From contig DAIDIH010000057.1 in the NCBI GenBank assembly GCA_027459465.1, forward strand, positions 1 through 64,000: DNA of 64,000 bases. Direction: 5' to 3'. Shown here one piece after another: positions 1 to 9,799 of this stretch. Source of the DNA: Bryobacterales bacterium. Its GTDB lineage: Bacteria > Acidobacteriota > Terriglobia > Bryobacterales > Bryobacteraceae. The notes beneath the pieces are model-generated. The model had not been told where the DNA came from. It saw nothing but the letters and a program-made list of their open reading frames with translations, and ran no database searches. The translations under genes and the position numbers were made by a program. Position 1 is the stretch's first letter, and each line of letters begins with the position of its first letter.

Positions 1-3000
1 CGCGCCTCGCCCAGTCCCCCACCCTCTCCGCCCGCCGCATCCGCACGCAGGTCAGCGGCCTGCCGACTTACCTTCTGCTCGGCGCCGAAGGCTCCGGCAA
101 AACCACCACCTTCCTCGGCGCCGGCCTCGAACCCGAACTCCTCGCCGGCCAGGTCTATCGCGACTCCACCGTTCTGCCTACCAAACTCTGCAACTTCTGG
201 TACGCCGGCGAGTCGATCTTCATCGAACCCTCGGGCAGCATCTTCAACCAGGACCCCGGCCGCTGGCTCCGCCTCCTCAAACACCTCCGGCCCGGCGGCG
301 GCTCCCTGCTCGCCAAACTCAGCGGCAAGACCAAATCGAACTTCCGCGGCGCCATCCTCTGCGTCGATGTCTCCCCCTTCCTCGGCATCCCCGACAACGC
401 GCGCCTCGGCGGCATCGCGCGCAAGCTCCAGGAACGCCTCCGCCTCATCGGCGAAGTCTTCGGCAGCCACTTCCCCGTCTACGTCCTGTTCACCAAGAGC
501 GACACGATCCCCTACTTCGCCGAATACTTCGGCCGCATGGCCGAAAACGAGGACCAGCAGATCCTCGGCTGCACCCTCCCGCTCTCCCTCCAGGGCGCGC
601 GCCCCGCCGGCGAGGTCTTCGCCGAATCGGAATCCTCAAGGCTCGCCGAGGCCTTCAACCAGCTCTACTACTCGCTCGCCGAGAAACGCACCCTCTTCCT
701 GGGCCGCGAGCCCGTAACCACCCGCCGCGTCCCCATCTACGAATTTCCGCGCGAAGTGAAACGCATCCGCGACACCCTCGTCCAGTTCCTCGTCGACGTC
801 TTCCGCCCCAATCCCCTTCAGCCCGGCCCGCTCCTGCGCGGCTACTACTTCACCGGAACCCGCCAGGTCGCCGCCTCCGCCGCCGCTCCCGGCGGCGTCC
901 GCGAAGTCGCGCGCGGCCCCGCGGCCGGCGAAGCCACCTCGCTGTTCAATCTCGCCGACTACCAAAAGAAGGTCGGCATCACCACCCCCGAACCCTCCGG
1001 CGCCGAACCCACCGTCACCCGCTGGAGCTTCGTCAGCGAACTGTTCCATCGCGTCATCCTCGGGGACCGCCTCGACGCCGTCGCCGGATTCCGCCATCGC
1101 AAGCTCGACCTCTACCGCCGCATCGTCTTCGGCACGGCCACCGCCCTCGCCTTCCTCCTCTGCCTCCTCTTCCTCCGCTCCTGGTACGACAACCGCGAAC
1201 TGCTCCACGCCGTGAAACAGGCCGAACTCGCTCCCTACTCCTTCCAGCCCGGCCCCATGGCCTCGCCCTCCCTCGACGACCTTCACGCCATGGACGGCCT
1301 CCGTTCCCAGCTCGAAACTCTGCTCGACTACGACCGCAACGGCCCGCCCTGGCGCATGCGTTGGTTCCTCTACTCCGGCTCGAGCGTCCTGCCCTCCCTC
1401 CGCCACCTCTATTTCCAGCGCTTCCGCCAGATGTTCTTCGACGACGTCCACGCCAAACTCGTTGGCGGCCTGCAGCGCCTCCCCACCTCCTCCGACGGCT
1501 CGGTCCCCTACGGAACCGCCTTTGACACCCTCAAGGCCTACCGCATGGTGACCTCCTGCAAATGCAAACCCGATAAAGCGTTCCTCGCCCCCCTGATGCT
1601 CAATCAGTGGAACCTCGGCCGCAATCTCGACCAGGAACGCCAGGGCCTCGCCTTCAAGCAGATCGACTTCTACGCCGGAGAACTGGCCCACGAAAACCCG
1701 TACACCATCCAGGAGAAGGACGACCTCGTCAGCCGCGCCCGCCAGTATCTGTCCACCTTCCACGGCCTCGATCAGATCTACCGCGGCCTCCTGCAAGTGG
1801 CCTCCCAGGCCGCCGCTCAGCCGGCCCGCATCGCGGACCTCGCGCCGAATTTCCGCCAGACCATCACCGGCCCCGGCCAGGTCGACGCCGCCTTCACGCT
1901 CGAAGGCTGGCAGGCCTTCCAGAAAGCGCTCAAGGACGGTGGCAAACAACCGATCGGAGAAGTTTGCGTGCTCGGGCCCGGCGCAACCCTCTCCTCCCTC
2001 ATGCCCGGTGGCGCCGATTCCGCCGCGCTCGAAAACCTCTACTTGAAGGACTTCGTCGCCAAGTGGGAGGACTTCACCCGCCAAACCGGCGTGCAGGAAT
2101 TTGCAAGTCCCGCCGACGCCGCCCAGAAACTGTCCCAACTCGCCGACAACCGCTCCCCCCTGCTGGCGGCAATCTACCTGATTTCCCGCAACACGAACCT
2201 CCCCGTGCCCGCGGCCGCCGCCAACGCCCAGTCCGGCCTCGCCACCGCGGAACGCGCCAGTAGCTCCGGCCTGCTCTCCGCCCTCGGCCTCAACAAAGCC
2301 CAGCAGACCGCCACCAAGGCAAAAACCATCTCCTCCGCGGCCAAAGCCACCGAAGGATCCGCCGCCCAGGCGCCACCCGCCCTCACCCCAGCCGATGCCG
2401 TCCGGGTCTTCCAGCCCGCGCGCCAGGTCGTACCCCCTTCGAGCGCAGACCGCCTCATCAGCTCACCCAACCAGAACTACATGTCCGCGCTCGCCAACAT
2501 GGCCCAGGCCATGGACAACCTCAAGGATCAGCGGCCCAACAATCCCGACCTGAACCTCAACCAGGCCGCCAAACAGGCCTCCGACGCCGGCATGAACGCC
2601 GTCCGGCAAATGGCGCAAACCTTCAACATCAACGGCTCGGACGGCATGGACACCGAAGTCCAGCGCATCCTCGAGTCGCCCTTCCGCAACGCCATGCGCT
2701 TCGTCGTCACCGACGCTGGCAAAATCGGCCGCGACAAGGCCGGCGCCGCCGCAAAGACCTTCTGCGCCGCCCTCGCCAAGCTCCAGCGCAAGTTCCCCTT
2801 CGATCCCACCAGCAGCACCGATGCCTCGCTCGACGAGTTCGCCGCCGTCTTCGCCCCCCAGAACAGCGCCTACTCCCTGCTCATCCAGTCCCTCGGCAAG
2901 TCGGTCGCCAAACAGGGACGCCTGTGGATCTCCCCTCCCGATGCCGATCCTCAGTTGACCCAGGAATACCTGCAGTTCCTCAACCGTGTCGCCTCGATCT

Positions 3001-3464
3001 CCGACGCCTTCTTCCCGGCCGACGCCAACGGCCAGGCGCGCCTCCGCTACACCCTCAAGATCGAACCCAATCCGAACACCCAGGGCATCACCCTCACCGC
3101 CGACGGCGAAACCGCTTCGGCCACCAAGACCGCATCGACGCCCAAGCAATTCTCCTGGCCCGGCGCTGGCCAGCAGGAGGCCCACCTCCGCGTCAACGTC
3201 GGCGCCAGCGTACCCTATGCCGACTACACGGGCCTCTGGGCCATCTTCCGCCTCATGGCCAACGCCGATCCGCGGCCGCCCGGCAGCCGCACCGCCGTCC
3301 TCAGCACGGTCCGCGGCCAGGGCGCCTCCCTGCCTTCCCCGGTGACGGACTCCAACAACAACCCGATCGTCGTCAAGATCGACATCACCGATCCGCCAAA
3401 CGGCATCGACGTCTTCGCACCCGGATTCTTCGCGCTGCGCTGCCCGGCGAAAGTGGCGCAGTGA
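1..3464 (+). CDS. tssM: TssM (IcmF/VasK), T6SS inner-membrane complex protein, 5' partial
   Basis: The reading frame is open from base 3, so the gene enters from the left edge; 1153 residues are visible. TssM forms the T6SS trans-envelope complex with TssL and TssJ. The visible N-terminus holds an NTPase domain: P-loop GAEGSGKTT at visible residues 27-35 and a TKSD guanine-type motif at 164-167. A hydrophobic segment at about 374-395 matches the third TssM membrane helix. After it comes the long periplasmic region, ending with a beta-rich C-terminal domain (typical IcmF C-terminus). The two N-terminal membrane helices expected of the family would lie upstream of the window. The intact P-loop suggests the NTPase is potentially active; some TssM proteins lack it. 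The glycosyltransferase begins 9 bp downstream. Family assignment is secure; the true start is not visible. Confidence 0.93.
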   Translation, partial: RLAQSPTLSARRIRTQVSGLPTYLLLGAEGSGKTTTFLGAGLEPELLAGQVYRDSTVLPTKLCNFWYAGESIFIEPSGSIFNQDPGRWLRLLKHLRPGGGSLLAKLSGKTKSNFRGAILCVDVSPFLGIPDNARLGGIARKLQERLRLIGEVFGSHFPVYVLFTKSDTIPYFAEYFGRMAENEDQQILGCTLPLSLQGARPAGEVFAESESSRLAEAFNQLYYSLAEKRTLFLGREPVTTRRVPIYEFPREVKRIRDTLVQFLVDVFRPNPLQPGPLLRGYYFTGTRQVAASAAAPGGVREVARGPAAGEATSLFNLADYQKKVGITTPEPSGAEPTVTRWSFVSELFHRVILGDRLDAVAGFRHRKLDLYRRIVFGTATALAFLLCLLFLRSWYDNRELLHAVKQAELAPYSFQPGPMASPSLDDLHAMDGLRSQLETLLDYDRNGPPWRMRWFLYSGSSVLPSLRHLYFQRFRQMFFDDVHAKLVGGLQRLPTSSDGSVPYGTAFDTLKAYRMVTSCKCKPDKAFLAPLMLNQWNLGRNLDQERQGLAFKQIDFYAGELAHENPYTIQEKDDLVSRARQYLSTFHGLDQIYRGLLQVASQAAAQPARIADLAPNFRQTITGPGQVDAAFTLEGWQAFQKALKDGGKQPIGEVCVLGPGATLSSLMPGGADSAALENLYLKDFVAKWEDFTRQTGVQEFASPADAAQKLSQLADNRSPLLAAIYLISRNTNLPVPAAAANAQSGLATAERASSSGLLSALGLNKAQQTATKAKTISSAAKATEGSAAQAPPALTPADAVRVFQPARQVVPPSSADRLISSPNQNYMSALANMAQAMDNLKDQRPNNPDLNLNQAAKQASDAGMNAVRQMAQTFNINGSDGMDTEVQRILESPFRNAMRFVVTDAGKIGRDKAGAAAKTFCAALAKLQRKFPFDPTSSTDASLDEFAAVFAPQNSAYSLLIQSLGKSVAKQGRLWISPPDADPQLTQEYLQFLNRVASISDAFFPADANGQARLRYTLKIEPNPNTQGITLTADGETASATKTASTPKQFSWPGAGQQEAHLRVNVGASVPYADYTGLWAIFRLMANADPRPPGSRTAVLSTVRGQGASLPSPVTDSNNNPIVVKIDITDPPNGIDVFAPGFFALRCPAKVAQ

Positions 3465-3473
3465 TCCCGGCTC

Positions 3474-4589
3474 ATGGCTGAGCCCCGGCGCATCCTGCTC
3501 GTCAACCTCTGGTTGGAGAGCGGCGGCACCGAGCGCCAGCTCACCGAAATCGCCAAAGGGCTCGATCGCGCCCGCTTCGAGCCCCACGTCGCCTGCCTGC
3601 GCTTGCAAGGCATGCGCCTCGCCGATCTGCGCGAAGCCGGAGTCCCGCTCGCCGGATTCCCGGTCTCCGGCTTCTTCCGCCCCTCCCACGCCCGCGCCTG
3701 GCGTCAGTTCGGCGCTTACCTCCGCCGCCATCGCATCGAAATCGTCCACGCCTTCGACGTACCCGGCGTCCTCTTCGCCGTCCCCGCCGCCCGCTGGTAC
3801 CGAACTCCCCTCGTCCTCTCCAGCCAGCGCGCCTTCCGCTCCCTCACCCCGGACAAGCGGCCTCTGCTGCGCCTCACCGACCGCCTCGCCCACGCCATTG
3901 TCGTAAACTCCCGCGCCGTCGCCGAAGACCTCATGCACCGCGACCGCGTCCCGCCCGAAAAGATCCACTACTGCCCGAACGGCGTCGACACCACACGCTT
4001 CCACCCCCCGGACTCCAGGCCCTCCGGCCCACCGCAAGTCGGCATCGTCGCCATGCTCCGGCCCGAAAAGAACATCGAGACCCTCATCGATGCCTTCGCC
4101 GCTTCACGCGCCGCCGCCGATGGCGCCCGCCTCGTCATCGTCGGCGGCGGGGAATGCGAACCCATGCTCCGCCGCCGCGCCGCCTCTCTCAACCTCGACG
4201 ATGCCTGCCGCTTCGAACCGCCCGCCCGCAACGTGACCGCCTGGCTCCACGCCTTCGACATCTTCGTCCTGCCCTCCCTTTCCGAGGCCTCGTCAAACTC
4301 CCTGATGGAGGCCATGGCCTGCGGATGCTGCGTCATCGCCTCCCGCGCCGGCGGCAATCCCGAACTCGTCGAGAATGAGATCTCCGGCCTCCTGTTCGAA
4401 CCCGGCGACGCAGACGGCCTCGCGCATCAACTACGCCGCTGCCTCGCCCACCCCGAACTGCGCGCGAAGCTCGGCCAAGCCGCGGCCCGGCGCATCCGCG
4501 CGCATTTTTCCCCCACCGCCGCCGTCGAGCGCATGACCGCCATCTACGACTCTCTTTTTGAGAAGATTGTTCGGTCAGCGAATACATAA
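3474..4589 (+). CDS. Glycosyltransferase family 4 (GT-B fold)
   Basis: 371 residues, with the two Rossmann-like halves of GT-B retaining glycosyltransferases. The N-terminal half has the glycine-rich loop ESGGTERQL near residue 15. The C-terminal half has GIVAMLRPEKN (donor-binding region), LVIVGGGE, and the acidic motif SEASSNSLMEAMACG, which is the E-x7-E signature of GT4 enzymes. It would transfer a sugar from an NDP- or lipid-linked donor to an unknown acceptor, probably in cell-surface polysaccharide. It sits between tssM and the kinase with only 9 bp to tssM, so it is probably co-transcribed. It is not a recognised T6SS component, so its presence is unexplained. Start is the first ATG after the tssM stop. 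Confidence 0.88.
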   Translation: MAEPRRILLVNLWLESGGTERQLTEIAKGLDRARFEPHVACLRLQGMRLADLREAGVPLAGFPVSGFFRPSHARAWRQFGAYLRRHRIEIVHAFDVPGVLFAVPAARWYRTPLVLSSQRAFRSLTPDKRPLLRLTDRLAHAIVVNSRAVAEDLMHRDRVPPEKIHYCPNGVDTTRFHPPDSRPSGPPQVGIVAMLRPEKNIETLIDAFAASRAAADGARLVIVGGGECEPMLRRRAASLNLDDACRFEPPARNVTAWLHAFDIFVLPSLSEASSNSLMEAMACGCCVIASRAGGNPELVENEISGLLFEPGDADGLAHQLRRCLAHPELRAKLGQAAARRIRAHFSPTAAVERMTAIYDSLFEKIVRSANT

Positions 4590-4700
4590 TTTGGGTTGCG
4601 GCGTGCGGGAGCTTTTTAGTAGCATTCCTGTCTCGCTGCCGTTATTCTTAAAACCAGTAGGGCCGGAGCCCCAAGAAGCGTCGGCCAGGAGACACGTGGA

Positions 4701-6233
<1,533 letters not shown>

Positions 6234-6329
6234 CTCGCGAGTAACACCATTTCTTATTGGCCCGATGACCATTTCTCATCCACTCCAGGCTATTCCCTGA
6301 CCCGGATAGGAAAATTCATCTGACCTACC

Positions 6330-6358
6330 TTGACTCCTATCCACTCGTCCCATATACT
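6330..6358 (+). promoter_or_regulatory. Sigma70-like promoter upstream of tssB
   Basis: TTGACT (6330-6335) and TATACT (6353-6358) are separated by exactly 17 bp. Transcription would start near 6365, about 138 nt before the tssB ATG. It is the only convincing promoter I see inside the T6SS block and would drive tssBC-hcp onward independently of the tssM-kinase transcript. Assigned from consensus match only. Confidence 0.6.
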
Positions 6359-6360
6359 CG

Positions 6361-6502
6361 GGAAGTCTCGAAAATTTCCTTCGAGGCGGACCACGGGTTG
6401 AAACGGATGGGCGGCCCGGTTTCACTTCCAGGCTGTCCGGTGTTTCAAGGTGGCCAACGTAGGCCCTTCGGGGAGACTACGCCGAGATAGATAGGAGTAC
6501 GG
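6361..6502 (+). promoter_or_regulatory. Structured 5' leader of tssB
   Basis: The leader between the predicted start and the tssB ATG contains several possible hairpins. CTCGAA/TTCGAG pair at 6367-6372 and 6380-6385. TTGAAAC (6398-6404) can pair with GTTTCA at 6419-6424 or with GTTTCAA at 6442-6448, so two mutually exclusive stems are possible. CGTAG/CTACG pair at 6458-6462 and 6477-6481 around a CCCTTCGGGG core. The ribosome-binding site ATAGGAG follows. It matches no riboswitch consensus I can recall, including the c-di-GMP classes. Confidence 0.4.
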
Positions 6503-7024
6503 ATGGCACGAGAAAGCGTAAATAAGAAGCTGGAACGCGTGAGACCGCCGCGCGTACATATCAGCTACGACGTGGAAGTCGGCAATGCGATCGAACTCAA
6601 AGAACTCCCCTTCGTAATGGGCGTACTAGCCGATTTTACCGGACAACCCGAAGAACCGCTCGCCCGCTTAAAAGACCGGAAATTCGTCGACGTCACGCTC
6701 GATAATTTCGACGACGTTCTGGCCAGCATGAAACCGCATTTGCAGTATTCGGTCGAGAACAAACTCAGCGAAGACCCCAACGCCGGCAAGCTCGGCGTCA
6801 ACCTCCGCTTCAACTCGATGGACGACTTCGAGCCCGAGAACATCGCGCGCCAGGTGAAGCCGCTGCGCGAACTCCTCGAACTGCGCACCAAACTCTCCGA
6901 CCTCCGCGGCACCCTGCAGGGCAACGAGAAGCTCGACGACATCCTGAAGGAAACCGTCGGCAACGAAGACAAGATGAAAAAGCTGAAGGAAGAAATCGGC
7001 CTGACCGGAGGCGCCAATGAGTAG
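6503..7024 (+). CDS. tssB: TssB, T6SS contractile sheath small subunit
   Basis: 173 residues, the usual TssB/VipA length. The opening, with RPPRVHISYDVEVG and the central KDRKFVDVTLDNFDDVL, is characteristic of the family. The C-terminal helix supplies residues 115-170, rich in charged heptads (LRELLELRTKLSDLR). TssB pairs with TssC in the cytoplasmic sheath that contracts to push the Hcp tube out and is later recycled by ClpV. The ATG is preceded by GGAG 8 nt upstream. Its 3' end overlaps tssC by 8 nt, which is typical translational coupling of the sheath pair. Confidence 0.96.
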   Translation: MARESVNKKLERVRPPRVHISYDVEVGNAIELKELPFVMGVLADFTGQPEEPLARLKDRKFVDVTLDNFDDVLASMKPHLQYSVENKLSEDPNAGKLGVNLRFNSMDDFEPENIARQVKPLRELLELRTKLSDLRGTLQGNEKLDDILKETVGNEDKMKKLKEEIGLTGGANE

Positions 7025-8501
7025 CGAAGCCCAAAAGGCTCCCCAGGCCGCCGCGGCCGAAACGACCGAACTCGGCCTGCTCGACCAGATCGTCGAAGAA
7101 GGCCGCTTCGGAAAAGATGCCGCGGCCAAAGAGCGCGGCAAGGACATGATTAAGCAGTTCGTCGCCGAAGTGCTCGAAGGGTCCATCACCATGGCCCGCG
7201 ACACCGAGGCGATGATCAACGCCCGCATCGCCCAGATCGACCACCTGCTCTCCCTGCAGTTGAGCGAAGTCATGCACGCGCCCGAGTTCCAGAAGCTCGA
7301 GGCCACCTGGCGCGGCCTCCGCTACCTCATCGGCCAGAGCGAGTGCAGCGCCATGCTGAAAATCAAGGTGCTCAACGTCAATAAGAAGGAGCTGCTCCGC
7401 GACCTGCAGCGCGCTCCCGAATTCGACCAGAGCGCACTCTTCAAGAAGGTGTACGAAGAAGAATTCGGCGTCTTCGGCGGCCATCCCTTCGGCGCCCTCC
7501 TCGGCGACTACGAATTCGGCAAGAGCGGCCAGGACATCGAGCTGCTCGAGAAAGTTTCGCAGGTGGCAGCGGCCGCCCACGCGCCGTTCCTCACTGCCGC
7601 CTCGCCCGAGATGATGAATCTCGATAGCTGGAGCCAGATCGACCAGCCTCGCGACCTCGGCAAGATCTTCGACACCACCGAGTACGCCCGCTGGAAGGGT
7701 TTCCGCCAAAGCGAAGATTCCCGCTACGTGGCCCTCACCATGCCGCGCACCCTCATGCGCCTGCCTTATGGCAAAGACACCGTCCCGGTCGATGGCTTCA
7801 ACTACGAAGAAGGCGTCGACGGCTCCGACCACGACAAGTACCTCTGGGGTAACGCCGCCTGGGCGCTCGGAAGCCGCCTCACCAGCGCTTTCGCCCTCTA
7901 CGGCTGGTGCGCCTGCATCCGCGGCGTAGAAAGCGGCGGACTCGTCGAAGGCCTCCCGGTCCATACCTTCAAAACCGACGAAGGCGATGTCGCCATGAAG
8001 TGCCCCACTGAAGTCGCCATCACCGACCGGCGCGAGAAAGAACTCGCCGACTTGGGCTTCGCTCCGCTGGTCCACTGCAAAGGCACCGACTACGCCGCCT
8101 TCTTCAGCGTTCAATCGGCGCAGAAACCAAAGGTCTACGACAGCGACGCGGCGAACGCTAATGCCCGCATCTCCGCCCAACTGCCGTACATCCTCGCCGT
8201 TTCCCGCTTCGCGCACTACCTGAAGTCCATGATGCGCGACAAAATCGGCGGCTACATGTCCAGGGATGAGGCCAGTTCGTTCCTCAACCGCTGGATCCAG
8301 AACTACGTGGTTAGCAATGATACCGCCTCCTTCGCCATAAAGGCCCAAAAGCCCTTGAAGGAAGCGCGCATCGACGTGATGGAGATTCCCGGAAAGCCCG
8401 GCTGCTACCGCGCTGTCGCGTTTCTCCGTCCACACTTCCAGCTCGATGAATTGTCGGTTTCCATGCGGCTGGTCGCTGATCTTCCGCAACCGGCCAAATA
8501 G
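7017..8501 (+). CDS. tssC: TssC, T6SS contractile sheath large subunit
   Basis: 494 residues, the standard TssC/VipB size. Family landmarks include EATWRGLRYLI near residue 97, PFGALLGDYEF, the central FRQSEDSRYVALTMPR stretch and FNYEEGVDGSDHDKYLWGNAAW, and a C-terminus ending in HFQLDELSVSMRLVADLP. It forms the sheath with TssB around the Hcp tube. The start ATG lies within the tssB 3' end. No truncation or frameshift is seen. Confidence 0.97.
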   Translation: MSSEAQKAPQAAAAETTELGLLDQIVEEGRFGKDAAAKERGKDMIKQFVAEVLEGSITMARDTEAMINARIAQIDHLLSLQLSEVMHAPEFQKLEATWRGLRYLIGQSECSAMLKIKVLNVNKKELLRDLQRAPEFDQSALFKKVYEEEFGVFGGHPFGALLGDYEFGKSGQDIELLEKVSQVAAAAHAPFLTAASPEMMNLDSWSQIDQPRDLGKIFDTTEYARWKGFRQSEDSRYVALTMPRTLMRLPYGKDTVPVDGFNYEEGVDGSDHDKYLWGNAAWALGSRLTSAFALYGWCACIRGVESGGLVEGLPVHTFKTDEGDVAMKCPTEVAITDRREKELADLGFAPLVHCKGTDYAAFFSVQSAQKPKVYDSDAANANARISAQLPYILAVSRFAHYLKSMMRDKIGGYMSRDEASSFLNRWIQNYVVSNDTASFAIKAQKPLKEARIDVMEIPGKPGCYRAVAFLRPHFQLDELSVSMRLVADLPQPAK

Positions 8502-8549
8502 CGTTCCGTTAGCAACACAAACAAAGGTCAGAACAAGGAGAGGATAAGT

Positions 8550-9056
8550 ATGGCTTATAGTTCGTTTATGAAGTTGTGCGCGCCCATCAAGAAGGGCGAG
8601 TCGCAGGACAAGGTTTATAAAGGCTCCGATGGCTGGTTCGAGATTTACAGCTTCAGTTGGGGCGCCAGCAACCCGACCAGCATCAATGCCGGCAAGGGAG
8701 CCGCTTCGGGCCGGGTATCGATCAGCAGCTTCAACGTCATGAAAAAGGCCGACGTCGCAAGCACGGAACTCTTCCAGCAGTGCTGCCTCGGCAAGCACTT
8801 CGACACCGCCGACGTCGTGCTCACGAAGGCGAGCGGCACCGAAACGCCGCTTGAGTTCATCAAGTACGCCTTCCAGGAGGTGTTCGTCGAAAGCATTCAG
8901 TGGTCCGGTTCGGCCGGTGGTGACGACACCCCGACAGAGAGTGTCTCCTTCGCCTTCGGCAAGGTCGATTTCACCTACAAGGAACAGGGCAAGGAGGGTG
9001 CCGAAGACGACACGCAGATCGGAAGCTGGGACCTCCGATTGAACGCGAAGAGCTAA
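8550..9056 (+). CDS. hcp: Hcp (TssD), T6SS inner tube protein
   Basis: 168 residues, the usual Hcp length. It shows the family pattern: an N-terminal KGESQDKVYKGSDGWFEIYSFSWG segment (read as two parts around residue 20), the loop VSISSFNVMKKAD and the C-terminal VDFTYKEQ. Hcp hexamers stack into the secreted tube and carry small effectors. The ATG follows a strong purine-rich RBS (AAGGAGAGGA). The 48-bp gap to tssC shows no clear promoter, so it is probably in the tssBC transcript. Confidence 0.96.
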   Translation: MAYSSFMKLCAPIKKGESQDKVYKGSDGWFEIYSFSWGASNPTSINAGKGAASGRVSISSFNVMKKADVASTELFQQCCLGKHFDTADVVLTKASGTETPLEFIKYAFQEVFVESIQWSGSAGGDDTPTESVSFAFGKVDFTYKEQGKEGAEDDTQIGSWDLRLNAKS

Positions 9057-9073
9057 GCGCGAAGTAGCCATCC

Positions 9074-9793
9074 ATGCCAGACGCAAAGGCACTTTTTCAG
9101 GCCGGAAAGCTGCCGGAAGCGATCGAGGCGCTGAACGTCGAACTGCGGGACAACCCCGCCGACGTTCAGCGCCGTACTTTCCTGTTCGAGCTTCTCTGCT
9201 TCGCCGGAAACTACGACCGCGCCGACAAACAACTGGATATCCTCACCAAGGATACTCCCCAAGCGGGCATGGGCGGCCTGCTCTACAAGAGCGCGCTCCA
9301 CGCCGAGCGCGACCGCCAGCAGATGTTCGAAAAAGGAACGTTCCCCCTTTCGAGCGCCCCAGGCCCGGTGGCGGGGAAACTCAACGGCCAACCCTTCTCC
9401 TCCATCGAGGACGCCGACCCGCGTATCGGCGCCCGCATCGAAATCTTCGTCGCCGGCCAGTACATGTGGATCCCCTTCGCCCAGCTTTCCACCATCGAAA
9501 TCCCAGCCCCCAAGCGCCTGCGGGACCTCCTCTGGTCTCCCGCCAAGGTTACGCCCGGGCCGGCCTACGAAGGTTTTGAATTGGGCGAAATCCTCTTTCC
9601 TGTCATCGCTCCCCTTTCCTGGAAGCACAGCGACAACAACGTGCGCCTCGGCCGCTCCACCGTTTGGGAAGACCATGCCGACGGCGGTCAGATCCCGCTC
9701 GGACAGAAAATGCTCTTGGTCGACGATGAAGAAATCCCCATCCTCGAGGTGCGGCAGTTGGAGATTCAGGTTTCCGAAGCTGCCGCTTCGTGA
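9074..9793 (+). CDS. tagJ: TagJ/ImpE, T6SS accessory protein
   Basis: 239 residues. The N-terminal third is TPR-like (LFQAGKLPEAIEALNVELRDNP, read as one helical hairpin). The middle carries the ImpE signature near residue 100 (FSSIEDADPRIGARIEIF) followed by the GQYMWIPF segment, and the C-terminus has the STVWEDH element. In other systems TagJ/ImpE binds TssB and the ClpV recycling machinery; it is an accessory, not a core, subunit. It lies between hcp and tssA as in several known loci, separated from both by short gaps. Confidence 0.93.
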   Translation: MPDAKALFQAGKLPEAIEALNVELRDNPADVQRRTFLFELLCFAGNYDRADKQLDILTKDTPQAGMGGLLYKSALHAERDRQQMFEKGTFPLSSAPGPVAGKLNGQPFSSIEDADPRIGARIEIFVAGQYMWIPFAQLSTIEIPAPKRLRDLLWSPAKVTPGPAYEGFELGEILFPVIAPLSWKHSDNNVRLGRSTVWEDHADGGQIPLGQKMLLVDDEEIPILEVRQLEIQVSEAAAS

Positions 9794-9799
9794 AACATC

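Noticed and set aside
6234..6245. ACTCGCGAGT palindrome just after the kinase gene
   Set aside because: No T-tract; not a credible terminator.
6810..9092. Long - strand open frame (about 760 codons) opposite tssB-tssC-hcp
   Set aside because: Antisense of conserved core genes with no protein-like features.
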